64,000 bases of DNA from Pseudomonas fluorescens NCIMB 11764 (GTDB lineage Bacteria; Pseudomonadota; Gammaproteobacteria; Pseudomonadales; Pseudomonadaceae), in the NCBI RefSeq assembly GCF_000293885.2, contig NZ_CP010945.1, forward strand, positions 4,050,001 to 4,114,000, in the 5' to 3' direction. The notes under the pieces are model-generated. The model was not told the DNA's origin and made no database searches. It saw nothing but the letters and a program-made list of their open reading frames with translations. The first letter of the stretch is position 1; each line of letters begins with the position of its first letter. Both the position numbers and the translations under genes were made by a program. Below are positions 45,798-54,385 of this stretch, piece by piece.

Positions 45798-47045
45798 ATG
45801 AATAATAAGAAAACAGCTGCATCCTGGGGCGTCATCGTCGCCGTCGGGCCATGGCTTGCCAACGCGCAGGCCTCGGATTTCCTGGCGGATGCCAAAGTCG
45901 ACCTGGAGATGCGCAACTTCTACATGAACCGCGATTTTCGCGACGGCAGCGGCCAATCAAAACGCGATGAATGGGCCCAGGGTTTCATTCTTCGTGCACA
46001 GTCGGGCTACACCCCCGGATTTGTCGGCTTCGGCCTGGACGCTATCGCCATGGTCGGCCTGAAACTCGACTCCAGCCCCGACCGCACCGGCACCGGCTTG
46101 CTGCCGGTACACGATGACGGCAGGGCGCCCGATGAATATTCCAAGGCCGGCTTGACGGCAAAAATGCGCGTGTCCAAAACCGAGTTGAAGGTGGGTACCT
46201 TGATGCCCAAGCTGCCCACGTTGCAATCGAACTTCGGGCGTTTGCTCCCGCAGACCTTCCGCGGTGGCATGCTCGAATCCCGCGAGTGGGGTGGCCTGGA
46301 GCTGATTGGCGGGCACCTTGATCAAGTCACTGACCGTGATGTCACCGGCGCGCAAGGGCTGGCCATCAATAACAAGAATCGACGATTCAGGGGCCCGCTC
46401 GATGGCGGCAACTTTGAACTGGCGGGCGCCGCCTATCGTTGGAAGACCGTGCAGCTGACCTACCAGGTCGGTCGCCTGGAAGATGTCTACCAGCAACATT
46501 TTCTGGGACTCACCAGCGCCCACGAGGTCGGTGAGGGCAAGTTCAAGTCGGACCTGCGGCTGTTCATCAGCGACGACCAGGGACAGGCACGCGCCGGGCA
46601 GGTGGACAATCGCGCGTTCAGCGCAATGACCACCTACGAATGGCGGGGCAATGCGTTCAGCCTGGGTTATCAGGCCATGAGTGGAGATTCGGCATTTCCC
46701 TACGTCGAGGGCACCGACCCGTACCTGGTCAACTTCGTGCAGGTGGGCGACTTCGCCGAGAAGGGCGAGCGTTCATGGCAACTCCGGTATGCCCGTGACC
46801 TGGCGACATGGGGCCTGCCGGGGCTGACCTTCATGACTCGCTATATCAAGGGCACGGATGCAGAAGTGCTGGCCACCGATTCAGGCCGTGAGCACGAACT
46901 GGACATCGAATTGCAGTATCGGGTGCAGAGCGGGCCGCTCAAGGCCCTGGACATACGCCTGCGCAACGCCGCGTACCGCTCGGACTTCTCCCGCAATGCC
47001 AACGACACGCGGGTGATCCTCAGCTATCCCATTTCCTTCCTGTAA
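45798..47045 (+). CDS. OprD-family outer-membrane porin
   Basis: 415 residues from MNNKKTAASWGV; an upstream GTG nine codons earlier lacks a signal-like start. The signal ends near QASDFLADAKVDLE and is followed by the OprD opening MRNFYMNRDFRD, GYTPGFVGFGLDAIAMVGLKLD and a C-terminal Phe-Leu. It is a paralogue of the porin at 24699. The ribosome binding site is weak. It lies between the ABC binding-protein gene and the FadB-like gene, and is probably the outer-membrane channel for the same acid. Confidence 0.93.
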   Translation: MNNKKTAASWGVIVAVGPWLANAQASDFLADAKVDLEMRNFYMNRDFRDGSGQSKRDEWAQGFILRAQSGYTPGFVGFGLDAIAMVGLKLDSSPDRTGTGLLPVHDDGRAPDEYSKAGLTAKMRVSKTELKVGTLMPKLPTLQSNFGRLLPQTFRGGMLESREWGGLELIGGHLDQVTDRDVTGAQGLAINNKNRRFRGPLDGGNFELAGAAYRWKTVQLTYQVGRLEDVYQQHFLGLTSAHEVGEGKFKSDLRLFISDDQGQARAGQVDNRAFSAMTTYEWRGNAFSLGYQAMSGDSAFPYVEGTDPYLVNFVQVGDFAEKGERSWQLRYARDLATWGLPGLTFMTRYIKGTDAEVLATDSGREHELDIELQYRVQSGPLKALDIRLRNAAYRSDFSRNANDTRVILSYPISFL

Positions 47046-47059
47046 CTCGGGTAACCCTC

Positions 47060-49129
47060 ATGGATTCCTTGGTAAGTCTGAAAACAGATGACGGCATCGG
47101 TGTCATCACAATCAACAACCCGCCCGTGAATGCCTTGTCCCAGGGCGTGCGGCAACAACTGTCAGCCTGTCTGGCGCAGGCGCAGGCCGACCCCGCTGCG
47201 CAGGCCATTGTCATCACCTGCCAGGGCAAGACGTTTGTGGCCGGCGCCGACCTCAAGGAGTTCGACCAGCCGTTGATGGAACCGCACTTGCCGGACATTC
47301 TGAACGCTATCGAAAACAGCCAGAAACCGGTGATCGCCGCTCTGCATGGCTCGGTGCTCGGTGGTGGCCTGGAGCTGGCGCTGGCGTGTCATTTGCGCAT
47401 CGCCGATGAACACACAGTGCTGGGCCTTCCTGAGGTCAGTCTGGGCTTGATACCTGGCGCGGGCGGCACACAGCGCCTGGTTCGCCTGTGCGGCGCGCTG
47501 GTTGCCGTTGACGTGGTAATTGCCGGGCAGCGGCTGACGGCGGTGCAGGCGCAGGCTGTCGGGCTGGTGGACCACTGTGTGACCACCAACCTGCAAAGTG
47601 CGGCGATCGAGCACGCGATGCGCTTCCTCCTCACCGATCCATTCTGGCGGCGCACGCGGGATCGACTGAGACCTGCCCACGACGCTACTGAGTTCGAGGC
47701 GAAGGTGGCAGGGGTGATGAAAAGACTGGTTGGGCAACAAGCCCCCCAGGCCGCCCTTGAAGCGATCAACGCAGCCCTGACCGAGTCGTTTGACGACGGT
47801 ATGGCGTTGGAGCGTTCGCTGTTTATCGGACGGCGGCAGTCGGCCCAGGCCAAAGCCTTGCGGCATCTGTTTTTCGCCGAGCGGGCCCTGGCCGACCGTA
47901 CGCGCAAGCTCGCCGACAATGGCCAGGCGCACGCGATTCAAAAGGTCGCGGTGATCGGTTCGGGCACCATGGGCGCCGGGATTGCCATTTGCGTGGCCAA
48001 CGCAGGTTTTGCTGTGAGCCTGATCGATGTGCAGGACGCCGCGCTGCAACGCGGCGTAAAGAACATTGACGACTATTACCGGGATGCGTTGCTCAAGGGG
48101 CGCATGGACGAACACGCCTGCCAGGAACGCCGGGCGTTGATCCTGCCATCGACTTATATGGACGCTGTGGCGGACGCCGATCTGGTTATCGAAGCGGTGT
48201 TTGAAGACATTGAGGTCAAACGCGCGGTGTTTCGCCAGCTGGATACCCTGTGCAAGCCGGACGCGATTCTGGCGACCAACACCTCGTACCTGGACATCGA
48301 GGCCATCGCCGATTGCACGCGGCGCCCGCAACAGGTGTTGGGCATGCACTTCTTCAGCCCCGCGCCGGTGATGAAGCTCCTGGAAGTGGTGCGCACCACC
48401 CAGACCGACAGGTCGGTCCTGGCTGCGGTGCTGACCTTGGCGCGGCGTCTGGGCAAGGTGGCGGTCACCGTGGGGGTGTGCGACGGCTTCGTGGGTAATC
48501 GGCTGTTGGCCGCGAGGGAGCGCGAAGCCATGTTTCTGCTGGAGGAGGGCGCGTCGCCCGAGGCTGTCGACCGGGTGATGCGAGCGTTTGGCTTCCCCAT
48601 CGGCCCCTTTGAACTGCGTGATATGGCAGGTGTGGATGTCGCCTGGCGCAACCGCCAGGGGCGTCTGTTGCAGCTGAGCGAGCGTGAGCAACGCTGCGAT
48701 TGGGTCGATAAATTGTATGCCGCAGGACGGCATGGGCAAAAAACCGGGCTTGGGTTTTATCGCTATGCGCCGGGCAGTCGTCAGGCTGTGCCGGATTCAT
48801 GGCTGGCGCAATTGTTGGAGCAGCATCGCCAGCAATGGGGTGTTGCGCCCCGTAGTATCTCTGATCAGGAAATCGAAGAACGCTGCCTGTTTGCGATGAT
48901 CAACGAGGCTGCCTGGTTGCTCGACAACGATATTGTGGAGCACCCTGCTGATATCGATCTGGTATGGATTCATGGCTACGGCTTCCCGCGTTACAAGGGC
49001 GGGTTGACCTACTATGCAGACCACGCAGGTCTCGGTCATGTGGCGAAGACGCTCAAGTGCTACAACCCCGAGGCGGGCAGGGCACTCTCCGCGTTCATGA
49101 CTCGACGCAAGACTTTCCACACTCATTGA
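47060..49129 (+). CDS. Bifunctional enoyl-CoA hydratase / 3-hydroxyacyl-CoA dehydrogenase
   Basis: 689 residues. The N-terminal crotonase domain has VLGGGLELALACHLRIA and LPEVSLGLIPGAGGTQRL with both catalytic Glu positions. From about residue 295 the NAD-binding fold VAVIGSGTMGAGIAICVANAG begins. It is followed by the dehydrogenase motif GMHFFSPAPVMKLLEVV with the catalytic His and a C-terminal 3HCDH domain. The layout is that of FadB/FadJ/PaaC-like fusions, which carry out two successive beta-oxidation steps. No thiolase is present nearby, so the last step must be encoded elsewhere. Confidence 0.93.
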   Translation: MDSLVSLKTDDGIGVITINNPPVNALSQGVRQQLSACLAQAQADPAAQAIVITCQGKTFVAGADLKEFDQPLMEPHLPDILNAIENSQKPVIAALHGSVLGGGLELALACHLRIADEHTVLGLPEVSLGLIPGAGGTQRLVRLCGALVAVDVVIAGQRLTAVQAQAVGLVDHCVTTNLQSAAIEHAMRFLLTDPFWRRTRDRLRPAHDATEFEAKVAGVMKRLVGQQAPQAALEAINAALTESFDDGMALERSLFIGRRQSAQAKALRHLFFAERALADRTRKLADNGQAHAIQKVAVIGSGTMGAGIAICVANAGFAVSLIDVQDAALQRGVKNIDDYYRDALLKGRMDEHACQERRALILPSTYMDAVADADLVIEAVFEDIEVKRAVFRQLDTLCKPDAILATNTSYLDIEAIADCTRRPQQVLGMHFFSPAPVMKLLEVVRTTQTDRSVLAAVLTLARRLGKVAVTVGVCDGFVGNRLLAAREREAMFLLEEGASPEAVDRVMRAFGFPIGPFELRDMAGVDVAWRNRQGRLLQLSEREQRCDWVDKLYAAGRHGQKTGLGFYRYAPGSRQAVPDSWLAQLLEQHRQQWGVAPRSISDQEIEERCLFAMINEAAWLLDNDIVEHPADIDLVWIHGYGFPRYKGGLTYYADHAGLGHVAKTLKCYNPEAGRALSAFMTRRKTFHTH

Positions 49130-49136
49130 CGAGAAA

Positions 49137-49166
49137 GCCCCGGCGGCTGACCGAGCCCGCCGGGGC
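49137..49166. terminator. GC-rich hairpin between convergent FadB-like and MFS genes
   Basis: GCCCCGGCGG (49137-49146) pairs with CCGCCGGGGC (49157-49166) over a ten-base loop. On the minus strand it is followed by CTTTCTC, a short U-rich tail, so it should end the MFS transcript and may act in both directions. Confidence 0.7.
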
Positions 49167-49175
49167 CATGTTGGG

Positions 49176-50471
49176 TCAGGTTTCCTTGACCACGTACCGC
49201 AGAATCAAGGTCAATACCGTTGCGACACACAGCATCGCCGCCATCGCAATGAGCCCGGCGTTGAATGAGTGTGTGAGATCCTTGAGCCAGCCCACCGCGT
49301 ACGGCCCCACCAACCCGCCAAGGCTACCCACCGCATTGATGAAAGCGATGCCGCCGGCCGCCGCCTGCTTGCTCAGGAATGTCGACGGGATGCTGTAGAA
49401 GCAAGTGCGCACCGAACTCAAGCCGATCAACGCGACCGTGAGGCCAATCAGGGCCGGAATCAGGTCACTGTAGACCACCGAGAAGATAAACCCGGCCGCC
49501 CCCGTGGCGCAGGTAATCGCCAAGTGCAAGACATAACGGCGCTTGCGTGCGAGCACCTTCGCCCACAGCAGCATGGCGATGCTGGCAATAAGATAAGGGA
49601 TCGCCGACACCCAGCCAATCTGGGTGGTGGTCAGTGCATGGGTCTTGAGGATTTGCGGCAGCCATACACCGATGCCGAGGATGCCGATGATATAGCTGAA
49701 CAGAATGGCCGCCAGCAGCCACACCCGCACGTCCTTGATGGACTCGCGAAAGCTGTGCGAACCCCGTGACTCATGCTCGGCATCGAGGGCCGATTGCAAC
49801 GCTTGGCGCTCTTGCGCGGTCAGCCACTTCGCATCGGCGGGCTTGTCGGCCAGCATTTTCAGACACATCACGCCCAGAACGCAGGCCGGCAGGCCCTGGA
49901 GTACCAGCAGCCACTGCCAGCCGCGGTAACCCCAGATGCCATCCATCGCCAGCATGGCGGCGGAGAGCGGCCCACCGAGCACGGACGACACCGGAATGGC
50001 GAACAGAAACCAGGCCATGACCCGGGTCCGATACTGGATGGGAAACCACAGCGACAGAAAGAAGATCACGCCGGGGAAAAAACCGGCTTCCGCAATGCCG
50101 GCCAGGAGGCGGATGACCGAATAACTGACAGGCCCTTGAGCCAACGCGGTGGAGGCGGAGAACAGTCCCCAGGTGATCATGATCCTGGCCAGCCATCGCC
50201 GCGCGCCGAAGCGGTAGAGCGCCAGGTTGCTGGGCACTTCGAACAGGCAATAACCGACATAAAAAATGCCGGCCGCAAAACCGAACTGGGACGCGGTGAG
50301 CCCCAAATCGTCATTCATGGTCAAAGACGCGAACCCGACGTTGGTTCTGTCGAGATAATTGAAGAAATACGCAATGGCGAGCAAGGGAATCAACCTGATC
50401 GCGGCTTTGCGACAGGCGCTGGATTCCAGTGCCTCCTGGGGTGTGACTTGAGCGGCTGTGAGTGTATTCAT
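49176..50471 (-). CDS. MFS transporter, anion:cation symporter type
   Basis: 431 residues with 12 membrane segments. The opening LLAIAYFFNYLDRTNVGFASLTMNDDLGL and FEVPSNLALYRFGARRWLARIMITWG are characteristic of the tartrate/hydroxybenzoate/phthalate group. It is related to, but clearly different from, the transporter at 3948. It stands alone on the minus strand, divergent from the alpha/beta-hydrolase gene at 50709. It probably imports an organic anion for the neighbouring catabolic genes. Confidence 0.88.
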   Translation of the reverse strand: MNTLTAAQVTPQEALESSACRKAAIRLIPLLAIAYFFNYLDRTNVGFASLTMNDDLGLTASQFGFAAGIFYVGYCLFEVPSNLALYRFGARRWLARIMITWGLFSASTALAQGPVSYSVIRLLAGIAEAGFFPGVIFFLSLWFPIQYRTRVMAWFLFAIPVSSVLGGPLSAAMLAMDGIWGYRGWQWLLVLQGLPACVLGVMCLKMLADKPADAKWLTAQERQALQSALDAEHESRGSHSFRESIKDVRVWLLAAILFSYIIGILGIGVWLPQILKTHALTTTQIGWVSAIPYLIASIAMLLWAKVLARKRRYVLHLAITCATGAAGFIFSVVYSDLIPALIGLTVALIGLSSVRTCFYSIPSTFLSKQAAAGGIAFINAVGSLGGLVGPYAVGWLKDLTHSFNAGLIAMAAMLCVATVLTLILRYVVKET

Positions 50472-50708
50472 GGGGCTCCATTATTGTTGTATTCAGGAGC
50501 CTGGAAGCATATGGCCGGCGTTCTTGTGCACGCCAAGACCTTTAAACCATAGGAGTCCATAACGGCAGAGCATGGGACTAGGAGGGCGTTCAGTGCGGGG
50601 CTGCGGCCATGCCCGACGAGCATTGAACATCATGAGATATCGGTATTGGTTATTTTCTTCCCAGTGCATAAACCTGAGGGTCCACACCAATAATAAAAGG
50701 CTCATCCC

Positions 50709-51587
50709 ATGCACTACACTCGCGTCATGCAATCTTTAATCGTCGCTGGCCTCATTGCCTATAGCCTGCCGGGAAATGCCGATGATTCGGTACGCACGCT
50801 GGTTGCCGAAAAAGGCAACGTGCATATCGAGGCGCTGGACCAGGGCAAGGGTCATGTCATCGTGATCCTGCCGTCAAAAGGCCGGGGCGCGAATGACTAT
50901 GACGAGGTGGCACGCTATCTGGCCGCCGACGGCTACCGTGTGATCCGCCCTGAACCGCGTGGAATCAAGGGCAGCAAGGCGCCGATGGACACGCCGACGC
51001 TGCACGATTTCGCCGCCGACGTGGCCCTGGTGATGGACAAGGCCAAGACCGGGCCTTCGGTGGTGGTCGGGCATGCCTGGGGCAGCCAGCCCGCCCGCGT
51101 GCTGGCGGTGGATCGCCCGGATCTGGTCAATGGCATCGTGTTGGCGGCCGCGTCGATTGGCAAGTTGCCCGCCGGCTCATCGGAGAAACCCTATGGCCGC
51201 ATGGTCGAGGCCATCAAAGGCGCGGGTAATTATTCGTTGCCGGAAGCCAAGCGTATCGATTATCTCAAAGAGGCGTTCTTCGCTCCTGGCAATGACCCGC
51301 GCGCCTGGCTGAGCGGATGGTACGACAAGACTCACCAGGCCCAGGACCATGCGCGCGATACCACACCCGTGGAGCTCTATTGGTCAGCCGGTAAAACCGT
51401 GCCCATTCTTGACTTGCAGGGGCAGCATGACGCGGTGGTGATTCCGAACATTCTCAAGTCCATGCTCGGCGACCGGGTCGAGCACAAAACCATCGCCAAC
51501 GCCGGGCACGCCATGGCGCCCGAGCAGCCTCGTGAAATGGCGGATGCCATCGCCGAGTTTGCGCAACGCGTGTATGCGGCCAAGTGA
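50709..51587 (+). CDS. Secreted alpha/beta-hydrolase-fold protein with Ala at the nucleophile position
   Basis: 292 residues with a Sec signal (SLIVAGLIAYSLPGNADD). The fold is plain (VIVILPSKGRGANDYDEVARYL, YRVIRPEPRGIKGSKAP). The nucleophile elbow reads VVVGHAWGSQPAR, so residue 123 is Ala where hydrolases have Ser. The acid (LDLQGQHDAVV) and His (NAGHAMAPEQP) remain. It is paralogous to the convergent gene at 51700. The protein may be a non-hydrolytic member or may use another mechanism. The substrate is unknown; periplasmic location is likely. Confidence 0.85.
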   Translation: MHYTRVMQSLIVAGLIAYSLPGNADDSVRTLVAEKGNVHIEALDQGKGHVIVILPSKGRGANDYDEVARYLAADGYRVIRPEPRGIKGSKAPMDTPTLHDFAADVALVMDKAKTGPSVVVGHAWGSQPARVLAVDRPDLVNGIVLAAASIGKLPAGSSEKPYGRMVEAIKGAGNYSLPEAKRIDYLKEAFFAPGNDPRAWLSGWYDKTHQAQDHARDTTPVELYWSAGKTVPILDLQGQHDAVVIPNILKSMLGDRVEHKTIANAGHAMAPEQPREMADAIAEFAQRVYAAK

Positions 51588-51651
51588 TCAACTGACGGCG
51601 CATTCCCTGGAGGAGGGCGCCCGTCGCCATTTGGCTACGCCCTAACGAAAA

Positions 51652-51681
51652 AATGCTCCGAGTCGTTCGACTCGGAGCATT
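51652..51681 (-). terminator. Perfect-stem terminator between convergent hydrolase genes
   Basis: AATGCTCCGAGTCG and its exact complement form a 14-base stem around two bases. On the minus strand the hairpin is followed by a T6 run (the AAAAAA at 51648-51653 on the plus strand). It should end the seven-gene minus operon and perhaps also the plus-strand hydrolase gene. Confidence 0.85.
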
Positions 51682-51699
51682 CCTCATCACTTCGCTACA

Positions 51700-52584
51700 T
51701 TATTTTTTCGCGTACTGCGCCTTGGCGAACGTGGCGATGGCATCCGCCATTGCCTTGGGTTGTTCCGGGGCCATGGCATGGCCGGCATTTTTCAATACCA
51801 CCACCTGGACCCGGTCGCCGAGCATGCTTTTGAGCACGCCCGAGAAACGCCGTGGGGCCACAGTGTCCGCTTCGCCTTGCAGGTCGAGGATCGGCGCATT
51901 GCCGGCGGCGAAGTAGTCGTCCACCGGCGTGGTATTGCGCGCATGGCCTTCGGCGTCGTGGGTTGCCTGGTGCCAGCCGCCCAACCAGACCCTCGGGTCG
52001 TTGCCAGGGGCAAAGAACGCTTTGCGCAGGTAGATCAGGCGTTGCTCTTCGGAAAGCGACATATCGCCCGCGCCGTCGATGGCCTGGCGCATCTCGGCAT
52101 TGATGGGTTTTTCAGTCGAGCCCGGCGGCACCTTGCCGGCCGACGCTGCGGCCATGACCACGCCGCGTACCAGGTCGGGGCGGTCTGCGGCGAGCATGCG
52201 CGCCGCGAAGTTGCCCCAGGCGTGACCGACCACCACGATCGGTCCCTTGTTTTCATGCTCGACCACCGCCGCGACGTCGCGGGCAAAGTCGTGCACGGTC
52301 AGGTTCTCCATCGGCCCCTTGCTTTGCCCGATGCCACGCGGCTCTGGCCTGACCACGCGGAAGCCGTCGGCCTGAAGATAATCGGCGACCTGGTCATAGT
52401 CACGCCCCGATCGTCCCAGCGAGGGCAGCATCACAATCACTGGCCCGGTGCCTTGGGCATTGACCTCGATTTGCACATTGTCGTAACTGACCAGTTCCTG
52501 CTTGAACGGAGCACCGGCGGCCATCGCAATGGCAGAGGCCAGGCCAAAGGTGGCACCGAGCAGAAGACGCGAGACTGTTTTCAT
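51700..52584 (-). CDS. Secreted alpha/beta-hydrolase-fold protein, paralogue of 50709, Ala at nucleophile
   Basis: 294 residues with a signal peptide (LLLGATFGLASAIAMAAGAPF). The sequence tracks the protein at 50709 closely (IVMLPSLGRSGRDYDQVADYL, FRVVRPEPRGIGQSKGP). It has the same altered elbow VVVGHAWGNFAAR, giving Ala122 in place of Ser. The His in NAGHAMAPEQP and the Asp in LDLQGEADTV are kept. Its start overlaps the stop of the binding-protein gene by one base (TAATG), and it is the last gene of the seven-gene operon. Confidence 0.87.
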   Translation of the reverse strand: MKTVSRLLLGATFGLASAIAMAAGAPFKQELVSYDNVQIEVNAQGTGPVIVMLPSLGRSGRDYDQVADYLQADGFRVVRPEPRGIGQSKGPMENLTVHDFARDVAAVVEHENKGPIVVVGHAWGNFAARMLAADRPDLVRGVVMAAASAGKVPPGSTEKPINAEMRQAIDGAGDMSLSEEQRLIYLRKAFFAPGNDPRVWLGGWHQATHDAEGHARNTTPVDDYFAAGNAPILDLQGEADTVAPRRFSGVLKSMLGDRVQVVVLKNAGHAMAPEQPKAMADAIATFAKAQYAKK

Positions 52585-53393
52585 TATTTGGATTCCTGGG
52601 TAGTCAGGTTTTTCGCCGGCTCCAGGCCGCTCTCTTCAAGCAGGCGGCGTGCGGCCGGGCTGTTGAGGAAGGCAATGAATTCGCGGGCAGGCAACGCATT
52701 GGGCGTCTGCTGGGCAACTGTTGCGCAGAAGCGGCTGACTTTCTGCACTTCCTCGGGAAGCGGGCCCAGGTAGTCGACGCCGGGAGTGACCTTCAACTCG
52801 CTGATCTGTTGCATGCCGATATCCGCATCACCCCTGGCCAGTGCCGTGCCCACCAGTTCCTTGCCGGCGATTTCAACGGTTTTGTTTTTCACCTGGTCGG
52901 TAATGCCCAAGCGCTGGAACAGCTCGGTGCGGATGTACACGCCGCTGGCGCCCTGGGAATAAGCGATCTTGTCAGCCTTCAGCAGTGCTGCTTTCAACGC
53001 GGCGACACTTGAGACATCCGGCTTGGGCTTGCCGTGAGGCACGCCGACACCGATGCGTGAATCGGCGATCTCGCGGCGCGTGGTCATGTCGAAGGCGCCG
53101 GTGGCCGAGAGCAGCTCCAGGGTTTCGTCAGCCATGATCGCCAGGTCCATCGGCTCCTTATGGCGGATGCGCTCTGGAATGGATTCAGGCGAGGTGCCCA
53201 TCGAAGGCCCCCAACTGAAACTCAAGGTATTGCCGCTGGCTTTTTCATAGGCCGGCTGAAGGTGTTCCATGGCACCGCGCAGTGCGCCACTGGCAATGAC
53301 CTTCAATTCAGCCGCTTCGCCCAACTGAGAAAAGCCGAGCAGGCCGACCAGGCCGGTGGTCACTAACATCGGGGCAGATCTTGTTTTTTTCAT
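52584..53393 (-). CDS. ModA-like periplasmic binding protein without its transporter
   Basis: 269 residues with a signal ending GEAAELKV. The mature sequence follows the molybdate-binding-protein fold (VIASGALRGAMEHLQPAYEKASG, FSWGPSMGTSPESIPERI, KIAYSQGASGVYIRTELF, LARGDADIGMQQISEL). No modB/modC genes are present. ModA-like orphan proteins are often found in catabolic operons and may bind an organic acid. It lies between the SMP-30 lactonase and hydrolase genes. Molybdate binding is not asserted. Confidence 0.85.
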   Translation of the reverse strand: MKKTRSAPMLVTTGLVGLLGFSQLGEAAELKVIASGALRGAMEHLQPAYEKASGNTLSFSWGPSMGTSPESIPERIRHKEPMDLAIMADETLELLSATGAFDMTTRREIADSRIGVGVPHGKPKPDVSSVAALKAALLKADKIAYSQGASGVYIRTELFQRLGITDQVKNKTVEIAGKELVGTALARGDADIGMQQISELKVTPGVDYLGPLPEEVQKVSRFCATVAQQTPNALPAREFIAFLNSPAARRLLEESGLEPAKNLTTQESK

Positions 53394-53422
53394 GGTGCTA
53401 CCTTCTCTATAAAGCGCTCATT

Positions 53423-54358
53423 TCAAGCGCCACGGGTGTTGACGAACAACGAATACAACGAGGTGGTTGAAGCCATCAGCAGGCGATTGCCGCGTGGCCC
53501 GCCAAAGCACAAATTGGCGCAACGTTCGGGCAAGTCGATATGCCCGATGGCGCTGCCATCGGGGGCAAAGATGCGTACACCATCCAGCCCAGGCTCGGGT
53601 GCACCCCAGCCGCACCAGAGGTTGCCGTCCATGTCCACGCGCAAACCATCGGGCAGCCCGCTGCCGGCATCGATCAGCTCGCGCCGTTGGCTGAGGCGGC
53701 CCTGGATGTCGACGCTGTAGGCCACGATCCGTCGCGGGCGCGCCCTGGACTCGACCAGGTAAAGGGTTTTTTCATCCGGGGCGAAGGCGAGGCCGTTGGG
53801 ACCTTCGAGGTCTTCAGCGACACAATGCAGCGTGCCATCCGCATCGAGGCGATACAGGTTGGCCGGCAGTTCGGGCGTGCCTTGACGGCCCATATAGTCA
53901 CTGATCAGGCCGAAAGGCGGGTCGGTGAACCAGACGCTGTCGTCCGAACTCACCACAATGTCATTCGGCGAATTCAACGGCTTTCCCGCGAAGCTGTCGG
54001 CCAGCACGGTGATGCTGCCGTCGTACTCGGTACGGGTGACACGTCGGCCACCGTGTTCGCACACCAGCAAGCGGCCCTGACGGTCTCGCGTCATGCCGTT
54101 GGCCTGGTTCGAAGGGTGGCGAAACACCCCCAGGCTGCCGGTGGTTTCGTCCCAACGCATGATGCGATCGTTAGGCAAGTCGGTGAACAGCAAAAAGCGT
54201 GCGTCCGCGAACCAGGCCGGGCCCTCGGCCCAGCGCATGCCGCCGCCGAGCCGTTCGACCTTGGCATGCGCCAGGCGGTAGTGGGCAAAGCGCGGGTCCA
54301 GCTCGCGTACCCTTGGATCGGGCACGCGCAGGCTGGGCGACCAGGTGATCTCGTCCAT
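53423..54358 (-). CDS. SMP-30/gluconolactonase-family protein
   Basis: 311 residues of a six-bladed propeller. Metal-binding positions are visible: Glu in WAEGPAWFADARFLLFTDL, Asn in LNSPNDIVVSSDDSVWFTDP, Asn in LEGPNGLAFAPDEKTLYL and Asp in SGLPDGLRVDMDGNLW. The family hydrolyses sugar or related lactones with a divalent cation. No signal peptide is seen. It follows the COG3618 hydrolase gene by 27 bases and precedes the binding-protein gene by 29. A lactone intermediate in the pathway is likely. Confidence 0.92.
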   Translation of the reverse strand: MDEITWSPSLRVPDPRVRELDPRFAHYRLAHAKVERLGGGMRWAEGPAWFADARFLLFTDLPNDRIMRWDETTGSLGVFRHPSNQANGMTRDRQGRLLVCEHGGRRVTRTEYDGSITVLADSFAGKPLNSPNDIVVSSDDSVWFTDPPFGLISDYMGRQGTPELPANLYRLDADGTLHCVAEDLEGPNGLAFAPDEKTLYLVESRARPRRIVAYSVDIQGRLSQRRELIDAGSGLPDGLRVDMDGNLWCGWGAPEPGLDGVRIFAPDGSAIGHIDLPERCANLCFGGPRGNRLLMASTTSLYSLFVNTRGA

Positions 54359-54385
54359 CGATTGATCTCCGAAATGGGCGGGCGG

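Noticed and set aside
44010..45956. Long minus-strand frame opposite the ABC permease and binding-protein genes
   Set aside because: It is antisense to three well-recognised genes and has no recognisable domain.
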